Source: Rhodocyclaceae bacterium (GTDB lineage: Bacteria > Pseudomonadota > Gammaproteobacteria > Burkholderiales > Rhodocyclaceae). From it: DNA of 64,000 nucleotides. The notes under the pieces were generated by a model. It searched no databases, was not told the DNA's origin, and saw only the letters and a list, made by a program, of their open reading frames with translations. Where the stretch lies: the NCBI GenBank assembly GCA_028713915.1, contig JAQTNK010000016.1, positions 17,623-81,622 on the forward strand, written 5' to 3'. Below, piece by piece: positions 10,438 through 21,800 of this stretch (the first letter of the stretch is position 1; every line of letters starts with the position of its first letter). A program made the position numbers and the translations under genes.

Positions 10438-12480
10438 ATGCGAGCCAATCCGCGACTGGCTTTCCATTACGGCTTGACGATCTTTCTCAGCGCCTTCCTG
10501 CTGTTCCAGGTGCAGCCGCTGATCGGCAAGATGATCCTGCCGTGGTTCGGCGGTTCCGCCTCGGTGTGGACCACCTGCATGCTGTTCTTCCAGGTGCTGC
10601 TGCTGCTCGGCTACCTCTATTCGCATTGGGTGGTGCGCTTTCTTTCGGCGCGCAGCCAGAGCCTCGTGCATGTTGCGCTGCTGGCGATCAGCCTGCTGCT
10701 GCTGCCCCTGAGCCTCAGCGCCGACTGGCGTCCGACCGGCGCCGAGAATCCGACGCTGCGCATCCTCGGGCTGCTCGCCGCCAGCATTGGCCTGCCCTAT
10801 TTCGTGCTGTCGACCACCGGGCCGCTGATCCAGGCCTGGTTCGCGCGCGAACGTTCTGGCGCCGTGCCTTACCGCCTGTTCGCGCTGTCCAATTTCGGCT
10901 CGCTGCTGGCCTTGCTCGCCTATCCGCTGGCGGTGGAGCCGCTGCTGCCGACGCGCTGGCAGTCGTGGCTGTGGTCGGGGCTGTTCGTCGGCTTCGCGAT
11001 TTCCTGCGCGCTGCTGGCCTGGCGCGGGCGCCACGGCGAGTCGGCGCGCGCAGCGCATCATGAAGGAGAGGTCGCGCCGCGCGGCGCCGACCGCCTGGCC
11101 TGGGTGGCGCTGGCCGCCTGTCCGTCCATCCTGCTCATCGCCGACACCAGCTACCTGACCGAGAACATCGCGCCGATCCCGCTGCTGTGGGTCGTGCCGC
11201 TCGCGCTCTACCTGCTCTCCTTCATTTTCTGCTTCGAGCGCAAGGGCTGGTACCAGCGCCGCATTTTCCTGCCGCTGCTGGTCGCTGGCCTGGGCGCCCT
11301 GGCCTATCTGCCGACGCTCGGCCTCAACGCCTTGCCGATCCTGGCGGCGATGGGCATCAACCTCGCCGCCTTCTTCGTCGCCTGCATGGTCTGCCACGGC
11401 GAACTGGCGCGGCGCCAGCCGCATCCTTCGCACCTCACCGGCTATTACCTGATGCTCGCCAGCGGCGGCGCCTGCGGCGGCGTTTTCGTCGGCTTCGTCG
11501 CGCCCTACTGGTTCAACAGCAATTACGAATTTTCCATCGGCCTGGTGCTGACGGCGCTGGTGACGGCGGCCGTCGTGCTGCGCGGCCACGCCTTCGCCAG
11601 CCCGCAGCGCCGCACGGCGGCGTGGGCTGCGGCCGCGGCGGCGGTACTGGCGATCGCCTGGATCCGCGTCGACGACCACATCGAAGACCTCGCCGGCGCC
11701 CGCGTCACCGCGCGCAATTTCTACGGCACGCTGCGCGTGTTCGCCGGCGGCGAAGGCGACGACGCCTATCGCACGCTGATGCACGGCCGCATCATCCACG
11801 GCCGCCAATTCACCGCGCCCGGCCGCGCCGACCAGCCCACCACCTATTACAGCCGGGAGGCCGGCGTCGGCCGGGCGCTGACGGCACTGGCGCACCGCGG
11901 CCCGCTGCGCGTCGGCGTCGTCGGCCTCGGCGTCGGCACGCTGGCAAGCTACGGCCGCGCCGGCGATTACTTCCGCCTTTACGACATCGATCCGCTGGTC
12001 ATGGACTTGGCGCGCCGCGAATTCAGCTTCCTGTCGGCATCGAAGGCGACGCAGGACATGGTGCTCGGCGACGCGCGCCTGCAACTGGAAAACGAGGCGT
12101 CGCAGCAGTTCGACCTGCTGGCGCTGGATGCTTTTTCCGGCGATTCCGTGCCCATCCACCTGCTGACGCGCGAAGCCTTCGCCCAATACTTCCGCCACCT
12201 CAAGCCCGGCGGCGTGCTGGCCGTGCACATCACCAACCGCTTCCTCGATCTCGCGCCCGTCGTCAAGACCGCCGCCGCAAGTTTCGGCCGCCAGGCGCGC
12301 ATCGTCACCTTCGAAGGCGACCGCGCGCGCCAGGTGTTCCATTCCGTGTGGGTGCTGGTGAGCGCCGATCGGAGCTTCTTCGCCGACCCGCTGCTGCAGG
12401 TCGCCGCCGAGATCGACGCGCCGCCAAATTTCCGCCTCTGGCGCGACGACTACAGCAGCGTGTTCGCGGTGCTGAAGTGA
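10438..12480 (+). CDS. fused multi-spanning membrane and spermidine-synthase-like protein
   Basis: A 680-residue protein. Residues 1 to about 430 are a membrane domain with roughly 11-12 hydrophobic helices, starting FLSAFLLFQVQPLIGKMILPWFGG, a pattern common to bacterial fused spermidine-synthase-like proteins. The C-terminal third is a Rossmann methyltransferase-fold domain: VGVVGLGVGTLASYG (SAM-binding-type glycine loop), YDIDPLV (acidic residue for the nucleoside) and LLALDAFSGDSVPIHLLT. Catalytic activity as a spermidine synthase is doubtful, because this subfamily is defined by fold and not by tested function. It is divergent from pcnB and convergent with the HAD gene 4 bp away. Confidence 0.8.
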   Translation: MRANPRLAFHYGLTIFLSAFLLFQVQPLIGKMILPWFGGSASVWTTCMLFFQVLLLLGYLYSHWVVRFLSARSQSLVHVALLAISLLLLPLSLSADWRPTGAENPTLRILGLLAASIGLPYFVLSTTGPLIQAWFARERSGAVPYRLFALSNFGSLLALLAYPLAVEPLLPTRWQSWLWSGLFVGFAISCALLAWRGRHGESARAAHHEGEVAPRGADRLAWVALAACPSILLIADTSYLTENIAPIPLLWVVPLALYLLSFIFCFERKGWYQRRIFLPLLVAGLGALAYLPTLGLNALPILAAMGINLAAFFVACMVCHGELARRQPHPSHLTGYYLMLASGGACGGVFVGFVAPYWFNSNYEFSIGLVLTALVTAAVVLRGHAFASPQRRTAAWAAAAAAVLAIAWIRVDDHIEDLAGARVTARNFYGTLRVFAGGEGDDAYRTLMHGRIIHGRQFTAPGRADQPTTYYSREAGVGRALTALAHRGPLRVGVVGLGVGTLASYGRAGDYFRLYDIDPLVMDLARREFSFLSASKATQDMVLGDARLQLENEASQQFDLLALDAFSGDSVPIHLLTREAFAQYFRHLKPGGVLAVHITNRFLDLAPVVKTAAASFGRQARIVTFEGDRARQVFHSVWVLVSADRSFFADPLLQVAAEIDAPPNFRLWRDDYSSVFAVLK

Positions 12481-12484
12481 GGCG

Positions 12485-13147
12485 CTAGCGCAGGCTGATC
12501 ACCGGCCAGCCGATTTCGCGCGCATGGGCGCGCAGCGTGTCGTCAGGGTCCACTGCCACCGGATTGCCGACTTTCGCCATCAGCGGCAGATCGTTGTGGG
12601 AATCGCTGTAGAACCAGCTTTCCTCGAAACTTCCCCACCACCAGCCGAGGCTTTCCAGCCAGGCTTCGACGCGCTCGATCTTGCCGGCCTTGAATGCCGG
12701 CGTGCCGCGCGCCTTGCCGGTGAAGCGCGCGCCGTCCCAGGCCGGGATCGTCGCGATCAGGTGAGGGATGCCGAACTCGCGGGCGATGGGGCCGGTGACG
12801 AAGCTATTGGTGGCCGTGACGATGGCGGCAATGCCATTGTCATCGACGTGGCGCTGCACCAGGGCGCGCGCCGGGGCGCCGATCAGCGGCTTGATGCGCT
12901 GCTCGACGAATTGCCCGCGCCAGGCGTCGAGTTCGGCGCGCGGGTGGCGCGCCAAGGGCGCCAGCTGGAAGTCGAGGAAGGCGTGGATGTCGAGCGTGCC
13001 GGCCTTGTAGTGCTCGTAGAACTCGAGGTTCTTCGCCTCGTGCACCTCGCGGTCGAGCACGCCTTTCGAGATCAGGAATTGCGCCCACTCGAAATCGGAG
13101 TCGCCGGCGAGCAGCGTGTTGTCGAGGTCAAACAGGACCAGTTTCAT
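12485..13147 (-). CDS. HAD-superfamily (subclass IB) phosphatase
   Basis: A 220-residue haloacid-dehalogenase-fold hydrolase. Motif I is FDLDNTLL (nucleophile D7, acid D9), motif II is the TATNSF segment, and motif III/IV is YSDSHNDLPLM, all characteristic of the SerB-like IB group that acts on small phosphomonoesters. Substrate is not determined; relatives are annotated as phosphoserine or histidinol phosphatases. Its first 20 bp overlap the end of hda, a conserved betaproteobacterial arrangement, so the two are cotranscribed. Confidence 0.88.
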   Translation of the reverse strand: MKLVLFDLDNTLLAGDSDFEWAQFLISKGVLDREVHEAKNLEFYEHYKAGTLDIHAFLDFQLAPLARHPRAELDAWRGQFVEQRIKPLIGAPARALVQRHVDDNGIAAIVTATNSFVTGPIAREFGIPHLIATIPAWDGARFTGKARGTPAFKAGKIERVEAWLESLGWWWGSFEESWFYSDSHNDLPLMAKVGNPVAVDPDDTLRAHAREIGWPVISLR

Positions 13148-13826
13148 CGTTTTCCGTTATCCAGTTGCTTTGCATGACTTCCTTCAACAGCGGCAGCGTC
13201 GCCGGCCGCTGCTTTTCCAGCGAGGCGCGATCGAGGCCGTCGAGCACGGCCATCAGCGAGGGCAGGTCGCGGCGGCCGTGGCGCAGCAGGTAATGCACGA
13301 GGCCGGCGTCGACCTTCATGCCGCGCAGCAGGGCGTGGCGTGCGAGCGCCGCGGATTTCTCCTCGTCGGTCAGCGGCTTCACTTCGTAGATCAGCGACTG
13401 GCCGATGCGCGTGCGCAAGTCTTCGCGCAGGCTGAGCCGCAGCGGCGGCACGGGCCCCGAGAGCAGCAGGGAAAGACCGAGCAGCCGCACCGAGTTGAAG
13501 GTGCGAAACAGCGCTACCTGCGCTTCGGCCGAGAGCTGATCGACGTCGTCGACGATCAGCAGCCCGCCGGATGCGACGTGCAGGTCGGCACCTGCGGCGG
13601 CGCCGGCAACGGCGTGGGTCGGGCGGCGCAGCGCCGCCGCCCGACCCACGGCGGCCAGCAGGTGCGAACGGCCGCTGCCCGGCGCGCCCCAGAGGTAGAT
13701 CATGTCGAAGCCGCCGGGGTCGGCGAGCGCGCGCAGGCGGTCGACGAGTTCGGCGTTGATGCCGGCGACGAAGTTGTCGAGCGAGGGGATTCGCTCCGGC
13801 GCGAGGTCGAGCAGAAGCTGGGTCAC
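13128..13826 (-). CDS. hda: DnaA regulatory inactivator Hda-like protein
   Basis: A 232-residue AAA+ protein related to the ATPase core of DnaA. In E. coli, Hda with the loaded beta clamp stimulates DnaA-ATP hydrolysis. The N-terminus TQLLLDL fits the clamp-binding peptide of Hda proteins. Walker A is WGAPGSGRSHLL, with Arg where most AAA+ proteins have Lys, and Walker B is LLIVDDVDQL. A GTG start is chosen because GGAGG lies 7 bases upstream and the N-terminus then matches the family; an in-frame upstream start at 13853 would add nine unusual residues. It overlaps the HAD gene and follows the AI-2E permease. Confidence 0.88.
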   Translation of the reverse strand: MTQLLLDLAPERIPSLDNFVAGINAELVDRLRALADPGGFDMIYLWGAPGSGRSHLLAAVGRAAALRRPTHAVAGAAAGADLHVASGGLLIVDDVDQLSAEAQVALFRTFNSVRLLGLSLLLSGPVPPLRLSLREDLRTRIGQSLIYEVKPLTDEEKSAALARHALLRGMKVDAGLVHYLLRHGRRDLPSLMAVLDGLDRASLEKQRPATLPLLKEVMQSNWITENDETGPV

Positions 13827-13938
13827 GCCGCCGCCTCCGAGCCAGTTGTCCAAGTTCTAGCGCGGCGCTGTCGGCGGCCGGCCGCGCTCGCGGACGCTGC
13901 GCCCCCATGCGCTCCGCTCATGGGTCCCCCTCCGCTGC

Positions 13939-15003
13939 TCACGCGTCCCCCCGGTATAAACGGCTGTCGAGGTAAAGCCGGCGCACTTCGCGCAGGCCGA
14001 CCAGCAAGGCGGCGGAGGCGGGCAGGGCGAGCAGCACGCCGACGAAGCCGAAGAGCTGGCCGAAGGCCAGCAAGGTGAAGATCACCGCCAGCGGGTGCAG
14101 GCCGATGCGCTCGCCGACGAGATAGGGCGTCAGCAGGACGCCCTCGAGCACCTGGCCGATGCCATAGACGACGAGCACGGCGATGACGGGAGTGAAGCCC
14201 TGGAACTGCAGCGTGGCGACGATCAATGCGATCGACAGGCCGGTGACGTAGCCGACATAGGGCACGAAGATCAGCAGGCCGGTGAGCAGGCCGACGGAAA
14301 ACGCCGAGGGCAGGCCGACGAGCCAGAGCGCCAGGCTGTAATAGAGGGCGAGGATCAGCATCACCAGCAGTTGGCCGCGCAGGAACTGCGAGAGCACGGC
14401 ATCGATGTCGGCGACCAGCTGCATGGCCTTGGCATGCCAGGCGCGCGGAATGGCGTTCTCGATGCGGCCGAGGAGGCGATGCCAGTCGAGCAGCAGGTAG
14501 AACATCGCCACCGGGGTCAGCAGCACCATGGCGACGATGCCGAGGAGCGCGATGCCGCCGATCTTGAGGGATTGCAACAGCTTGTCGACGAGGGAACCCC
14601 AGCCGTCCGGGTTCGCCGCCAGAGTGCGGCGCAGGAACTCGGCATCGAGCCGGACGCGAATGCCATAGTGCTCGTGCAGCCAGGGCACGAGCCGGTCGGT
14701 GATCATGGCCGACAGCTGCGGCAGGCTTTCGACGGCGATGCGCGCCTCGTCGATGAGCAGCGGCAGGACGATCAGCAGCAGGGTCGCCAGGATGGCGCCG
14801 GCGAGCAGCATCACCGCCAGCACGCCGACGCTGCGCGGCAGGCCGAAGCGCTGCCAGCGATCCACCAGCGGATTGCAGATGTAGGCGAGGATCGCGGCGA
14901 GGAAGAAGGGCGCGAGGATCGGGCTCAGGGCGGCCAGCAGCCAAAGCAGCAGCAGGCCGGCGCCGACCCACAGCGCTGTTTGCAGTCGGTCTTGGAGGAT
15001 CAT
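13939..15003 (-). CDS. AI-2E family / PerM-type permease
   Basis: A 354-residue membrane protein of the AI-2E exporter superfamily (PF01594 type). It shows the N-terminal helix pair, a long hydrophilic loop at about residues 90-145, and the conserved C-terminal region with FVPYVGYVTG and TPYLVGERIGLHPLAVI. Real substrates of most members are unknown, so a quorum-signal role should not be assumed. ATG 15003 is chosen because it leaves the promoter-like TAAAAT (15010-15015) of divergent purM outside the coding region. It sits between purM and hda, the usual betaproteobacterial order. Confidence 0.88.
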   Translation of the reverse strand: MILQDRLQTALWVGAGLLLLWLLAALSPILAPFFLAAILAYICNPLVDRWQRFGLPRSVGVLAVMLLAGAILATLLLIVLPLLIDEARIAVESLPQLSAMITDRLVPWLHEHYGIRVRLDAEFLRRTLAANPDGWGSLVDKLLQSLKIGGIALLGIVAMVLLTPVAMFYLLLDWHRLLGRIENAIPRAWHAKAMQLVADIDAVLSQFLRGQLLVMLILALYYSLALWLVGLPSAFSVGLLTGLLIFVPYVGYVTGLSIALIVATLQFQGFTPVIAVLVVYGIGQVLEGVLLTPYLVGERIGLHPLAVIFTLLAFGQLFGFVGVLLALPASAALLVGLREVRRLYLDSRLYRGDA

Positions 15004-15066
15004 TTCCGGTAAAATCCGGCGATTGCCGAGAAGGCGCCACTTTACCATTCCGCTGGAAAACAGGCC

Positions 15067-16104
<1,038 letters not shown>

Positions 16105-16414
16105 ACGGCAGCGGGCCCGCGTTCCCGCGGGCTCAATTCCCAAGCTTGAGGGTCGCCAGCGACCGCCCCGGGGAGCGGGCGGCGGGCGCTCGTGCGCGCC
16201 TGGCGTTGCGCGGCGGCGCCGATCGCGGCGGCGACTGAAACTTCAGGCGCAAACGTCAGTCACATGAAGTGATCTGGCTTTTACAGAATGGTTTTTTGTT
16301 TCCGGCGACGTGGCGGGCAGTGTGTTCGCTGCGCCGATTTTCCCGCGAAGGTTTTTTGTCGAACGTCGCATGGGCCGATGCGTCAGTGCCGCGGTATCGA
16401 CAGAGGTAGGCCGC
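16105..16414 (+). other. 310-bp gene-free region between purM and the histidine kinase
   Basis: It holds the GC-rich purM-distal hairpin and, further on, a stretch of lower GC around 16255-16330 with several T-runs. I see no convincing conserved gene or clear sigma-70 promoter. The last bases carry GAGGTAGG, the ribosome site of the kinase gene. Open frames extend in-frame upstream of the kinase start but do not look like protein. Confidence 0.5.
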
Positions 16415-17926
16415 ATGGTGCCAGAGATCGAGAGGTTGGTCCTCAACGAAACTCCGGACGGCGTGGTGGTGACGACGCCGGAAGGGGTGGTCGTGTATTG
16501 GAACCGCGGTGCCGAGAACCTGTTCGGCTACGCCGCTGACGAGGCTATCGGCCGCAAGGTTCGCGACATGGTCATCCCGCCGAGCTGGGCCGAGCAGGAA
16601 GACGCAGCTTTCGCGCGGGCGCTGACCGACGGCCGCGCCGATTACGAATCCGTGCGCTGCACGAAGGACGGCTCGCTGATCTATGTCGCCGTGTCCGGCA
16701 AGGTCGTCGCCGGTGCGCCGGGCTATTTCCTGCTGACGCAAAAGGACGTCACGAACCAGAAGGTGCAGCGCGAAGCGAAATTGCTGGAAGCCAAGTTCCG
16801 CGACCTGCTCGAATCGCTGCCCGATGGCATTGTCATGACCAACTCGACCGGCCGCATCGTCATGGCCAATACGCAGGCGGAAAAATTGTTCGGCTACCCG
16901 CCGGGCGAGCTGCGCGGCCAGTTCATCGAAGTGCTGCTGCCCGGACGTTTTCGCAGCGGCCACGTCAACTATCGCTCGGCCTATTTTTCCCGCCCGCGCA
17001 CGCGGGCGATGGGCGCGGGCATGGAGCTCTACGGCCTGCGCAAGGACGGCGTCGAGTTTCCCGTCGAGATCAGCCTGAGCCCGCTCGCCACCGAGGAAGG
17101 CACGCTGGTCATGAGCGCGGTGCGCGACATCAGCGACCGCAAGCGCATCGAGCAGACGCTGCACGAGAAGAACATCGAGCTGGAAAACGCCAACCTGGCC
17201 AAGGACCGCTTCCTCGCCAGCATGTCGCACGAGTTGCGCACGCCGCTCAACGCCATCATCGGCTTCACCGGCATGCTGCTGATGCAGCTCGCCGGTCCGC
17301 TGTCCGCCACGCAGGACAAGCACCTGAAGACCATCCAGTCGAGCGCCAAGCACCTCTTGTCGCTGATCAACGACCTGCTCGACCTGGCCAAGATCGAATC
17401 CGGCAAGCTGCAGCTGGCGTTCGAAACGGTGGATTGCAAGGAAGTCGTGCGCCAGGTGACGGAGACGCTGCGGCCGCTGGCGGAACAGAAGGGCCTGGCG
17501 TTTCGCGTCGAGACCGCGGACGAGGAAATCATCGTCGATACCGATCGCCGCGCCCTCAGCCAGATCATCATCAACCTGGTCAACAACGCGATCAAGTTCA
17601 CCGAGCGCGGCGAAGTTCTGGTTCGGCTGGCGCGCCGCGGCAGCGGCGCCGACGTGTGCACGGAGCTGAGCGTGACCGACACCGGGCCGGGCATCCGCGA
17701 AGCGGACCAGGCCAAGCTGTTCCAGGCGTTTTCGCAAATGGACGACAGCACGACGCGGCGCCACGAGGGCACCGGTCTCGGGCTCTACCTCAGCCAGAAG
17801 CTGGCCGGCCTGCTGCACGGCCAGCTCTCGCTGGTCAGCCGCGCCGGCGAAGGCAGCACTTTCACCCTCAACCTGCGGCACGCCGCCGTCTCCGTCGGCG
17901 ACGCAGCCAGGGAGGCCGGCGCGTGA
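16415..17926 (+). CDS. soluble PAS-PAS sensor histidine kinase
   Basis: A 503-residue kinase with no membrane segment, so it probably senses an intracellular signal. PAS 1 covers about residues 4-120 and PAS 2 about 125-250. HisKA follows with the phospho-acceptor His272 in [11 protein letters not shown], then a HATPase_c domain with LVNNAIKF (N box), DTGPGI (G1) and GTGLGL (G2). No ligand-specific residue pattern (heme or flavin) is evident. ATG 16415 has GAGGTAGG six bases upstream. The kinase is 28 bp from a dual-receiver gene, which in turn overlaps a large c-di-GMP protein, so the three probably form a phosphorelay operon. Confidence 0.92.
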   Translation: MVPEIERLVLNETPDGVVVTTPEGVVVYWNRGAENLFGYAADEAIGRKVRDMVIPPSWAEQEDAAFARALTDGRADYESVRCTKDGSLIYVAVSGKVVAGAPGYFLLTQKDVTNQKVQREAKLLEAKFRDLLESLPDGIVMTNSTGRIVMANTQAEKLFGYPPGELRGQFIEVLLPGRFRSGHVNYRSAYFSRPRTRAMGAGMELYGLRKDGVEFPVEISLSPLATEEGTLVMSAVRDISDRKRIEQTLHEKNIELENANLAKDRFLASMSHELRTPLNAIIGFTGMLLMQLAGPLSATQDKHLKTIQSSAKHLLSLINDLLDLAKIESGKLQLAFETVDCKEVVRQVTETLRPLAEQKGLAFRVETADEEIIVDTDRRALSQIIINLVNNAIKFTERGEVLVRLARRGSGADVCTELSVTDTGPGIREADQAKLFQAFSQMDDSTTRRHEGTGLGLYLSQKLAGLLHGQLSLVSRAGEGSTFTLNLRHAAVSVGDAAREAGA

Positions 17927-17954
17927 CCGCGCGTCGGCATCACATCGGACAACA

Positions 17955-18803
17955 ATGATGGCAGCGCGCATTCTCATCGTCGAAGATCATCCGGCGAACA
18001 TGGAAATGATGACCTTCCTGCTGGAATCGTTCGGCTACCAGGCGCTCTCGGCCTACGACGGCGAGGAAGGTCTGCAAGCCGCCTACCGCGATCGGCCCGA
18101 CCTGATCGTCTGCGACGTGCACCTGCCGAAGCTCGACGGCTACGGCGTCGTGCGCCAGCTCAAGATGTCGCCCGACGTCCGGCATATTCCGGTGATCGCG
18201 GTCACCGCGCTGGCCATGGTCGGCGATCGCGAGAAGCTGCTGCAGGCCGGCTTCGATGACTACATCAGCAAGCCCATCGAACCGGAGCGCTTCATCGGCC
18301 AGGTCGAAGGCCATTTGCCGGCCGCGCTGCGCGCCGCGCCGCCGCCGGGGCCCAGCGCCAATGCCTGCGCCGACGCGCCCAAGCCGGTGGCGGGGCGGGC
18401 GCGCATCCTGGTGGTTGACGATTCCGCCATCAACCGCGAACTCATCCGCGACTTGCTCGAACCCTTCGGCTACGTCGTCAAGCTGGCGCAAAGCGTGGAG
18501 GAAGGCCGCCAGGCGATCCACCGCGCGGCGTTCGACCTCATCGTCTGCGACATGCACATGCCGCTGGAGAACGGCATTGCCCTGCTGCGCGAGGTGAAAG
18601 GCGATCCCGAACTGGCCGCCATCCCCTTCGTCTTTCTCAGCGCTTCCTACGAGGACGAAGTCAATCAGCAGCTCGCCACGTCGCTGGGGGTGACGCGCTC
18701 GCTGCGCCGGCCCATCGAGCCGCAAGCGCTGCTCGCGGAGATCGCCGCCTGCCTGCCCATCGACAAGAGAGGAAAGCCTTATGGCAAAGATCCTGGTCGT
18801 TGA
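17955..18803 (+). CDS. tandem dual-receiver response regulator
   Basis: A 282-residue protein made of two CheY-like receiver domains joined by a Pro/Ala linker (about residues 125-148), with no output domain. Receiver 1 has the acidic pair in VEDH, phospho-acceptor D54 in IVCDVHLP, Thr in AVTA and Lys106 in SKPIEP. Receiver 2 has VVDDS, D199 in IVCDMHMP and Ser in FLSAS, but Arg252 occupies the position of the invariant Lys (RRPIEP). It may therefore be phosphorylated abnormally or act as a partner-binding domain. The gene lies between the kinase and the REC-GGDEF-EAL gene and overlaps the latter by 23 bp. Confidence 0.92.
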   Translation: MMAARILIVEDHPANMEMMTFLLESFGYQALSAYDGEEGLQAAYRDRPDLIVCDVHLPKLDGYGVVRQLKMSPDVRHIPVIAVTALAMVGDREKLLQAGFDDYISKPIEPERFIGQVEGHLPAALRAAPPPGPSANACADAPKPVAGRARILVVDDSAINRELIRDLLEPFGYVVKLAQSVEEGRQAIHRAAFDLIVCDMHMPLENGIALLREVKGDPELAAIPFVFLSASYEDEVNQQLATSLGVTRSLRRPIEPQALLAEIAACLPIDKRGKPYGKDPGR

Positions 18804-21800
18804 CGACCGTCTGACCAATCGACAGTATCTGATGACGCTGCTCGGCTACTACGGGCACGAGCTGTTCGAGGCGGCCAACGGCGCGGAAGCGCTCGACGTC
18901 GTGCGCGCCGTGAAGCCGGACCTGGTGATCACCGACATCCTGATGCCGACGATGGACGGCTACCAGTTCGCGCTGCAATTGCGCGCCGATGCCGCCGGGC
19001 CGCAGCCGCGCCTGATCTTCTACACGGCGACCTACAGCGCTCCGGCGGCGCAGGACATGGCCGCGAGTTGCGGCGTCGATGCCGTGCTGATGAAGCCTTG
19101 CGATCCGGCGGACCTGCTGGCCACGGTCAATCGCCTTCTCGGCATCGCCGAGAAGACTGCCGCCGTCGCCGCCGCGGCGCCCGAGGCCGCCGGCGCGCCG
19201 GCGTTGCCGGCCGACTACAACCTGACGAAATACATCACCAAGCTGCAAATGACCAAGCGCGGCTTCGACGACATCGTCGTGCGCAACCTGAAGACCGTGC
19301 TCGAGCGCGAACTGGCCGACCTGCTGGCGGACGAGTTCTCGGAGGACATCGCCGACCTGCGGCGCCTGCTGTTCCGCTTGACCGTGCTCATCGAGGTCAG
19401 CACCGAGACGGCGGCGGAACGCGATCCGGCGCGGCTGGTGGAGATCTTCTTCGGCGCCGCCTGCGAGGTCATCAATTCGCATTACGCCGCGATCGCGATG
19501 TTCGACGAGCACGACCGCACGCTGCGGCACCTCTACAGCAAGGACGTGCCGGTCGGTCCGCTGCAGCGCAATCCGCTGCACGGCGCGCTCGGCGCGCTGG
19601 CCGCCGGACAGCGCGCGCTGCGCTGGGACGGCGTCGCGGCGCGCGCCAACATCGGCGAGCTGCCGCCCGGCCACCCGGCGGTCGCCAACCTGCTGGGCGT
19701 GGCCATCGCCGCGCGCGGGCAGACCTACGGCTGGCTCTACTTCGCCGACAAGCACGGCGACCAGGCCTTCAGCGAGGAGGACGAGCGCTTCGCCGCCATC
19801 CTCGTCGAAAAGCTCGCCCTGATGTATGAAAACGTCATGTTCTACGATCTCATCCAGCGCCACGCCGCGCAATTGCAGGTGGAGTCGACGCAGCGCGCCG
19901 CCGCCGAAGTGCGCTTGCGCGAAAGCGAGCAGCGCTTCCGCCAGCTGGCAGAGAACGTGCGCGACGTCTTCTTCCTCGATTCGATCGCCGGCGAAACGCT
20001 CTACGTCAATCCCGCCTACGAGGACATCTGGGGCCGCAGCCGCGACAGCCTGTACGCGGCGCCGTGGTCGTGGACCGAGCCGATCCACGACGACGACAAG
20101 GACGCCGCGGTGGCGCGCTTCCAGAAGGCCTTGCGGACCAGCGGCGAGTTCGACTTCGAGTTTCGCATCGTGCGCCAGGACGGGCAATTGCGCTGGATCC
20201 GCGCGCGCGGCTTTCCGGCCCGCAACGAGGCCGGCGAAATCTTTCGCGTCGCCGGCATCTTCGAGGACGTCAGCGAGCGCAAGGAGCAGGAAGAAAAGAT
20301 CGCCCGGCTGAGCCGCATCCAGCGCGTGCTGAGCGGCATCAACTCGGCGATCGTGCGCATCCACGAACGCGGGGCGCTGTTCCAGGAGGCTTGCCGCATC
20401 GCCGTCGAGTTCGGCCAGTTCGCGCTGGCGTCGATCGCCGTCCTCGACCCGGAGACGGGCGCGCTGGCGACGCTGACCATGCACGGCGAGGACGCCGAAG
20501 TCTTTTCCGCCATGCGCGACCGCCCGGGCGAGGACATGGGCACGACGGGCGAGGCGCTGCGCACCGGCAAGCCGTCGTTCTGCAACGACCTGGCGCTCGA
20601 ACCGCGGCTCAGCGAGCTGCGCGCGGAGATGCTCGAGCACGGCTACCGCTCGGTGATTTCCCTGCCCTTGCTGCTCGACGGCGCGGTGACCGGCATGATC
20701 GAACTGTGCTCCCGGGACGCGGACTTCTTCGATGCCGACGAACTGCCGCTGCTGGAGGAACTCGCCGGCGACGTGTCGTTCGCGCTGGCGTTCATCGCCA
20801 AGACCGAAAAGCTCGACTACCTCGCGTACTACGACGCCCTGACCGGGCTGCCGAACAGCACGCTGTTCCATGATCGCCTCAGCCAGCTGGTCCTCGGCGC
20901 CGCGCCCGAGACGGAGAAGATCGCCGTCATCGTGGTCGATCTCGACCGCTTTGCCGAAATCAACGACCGCCTCGGTCGCCATGCCGGCGACATTTTGCTC
21001 AAGCTGGTGGCGAAGCGCCTCGACCAGGCGCTGACGGAGCCCATCACCGTGGCGCGGATCGGCGCCAACACCTTCGCCGCCGCCGTCGGCGGCCTGCAGC
21101 GCGGCGCCGATGCTGTCAGCATTTTGCAGGAGCGGATTTTCGAACCGCTGGCGCGGCCGTTCGACGTCAGCGGCATCGACATGCAGTTGTCGGCGCGCGC
21201 CGGCATCGCCCTTTTCCCCGACGACGGCGGCGACGCCCATACGCTGTTCAAGCACGCCGAGTCGGCGCTCAAGCAGACCAAGGCGTCCGGTGCCGCGCGC
21301 TTCCTCTACTACTCGGCCGAAGCCAACGCCCGCATCGCCGCGCGACTGGCGCTCGAACAGCAAATGCGCGAGGCCATCCGCGCGCAGCAATTCGTCCTGC
21401 ATTACCAGCCGCGCGTCGATCTGGCCAGCGGGCTGATCGTCGGCGCCGAGGCGCTGATCCGCTGGCAGCATCCGGAGCGCGGCCTGCTCGAGCCCGACGA
21501 GTTCATCCCGCTGGCCGAGCAGAACGGCCTCATCGAGGCCATCGGCGACTGGGTCATCGACAGCGTCTGCGCCCAGCAGGTGGCGTGGCTGGCGCGATAC
21601 GGCGCGACGGTGCCGGTGGCGTTCAACCTGTCGGCGGTGCAGATCGGCAAGGCGGACTTCCTCACCACGCTGCAGCAGGCGCTGGCCGGCCGGGATCTCG
21701 ACAAGAAATACCTCGAAGTCGAACTCACCGAAAGCGCCGTCATGGAGAACCTCGACGACGCCATGCGCACCTTGTCGGCCTTGCGGGCGCTGGGCATCGC

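Noticed and set aside
16115..16132. GC-rich hairpin after purM considered as a terminator
   Set aside because: A 7-bp stem but no T-run follows, and such hairpins are common by chance at this GC content.
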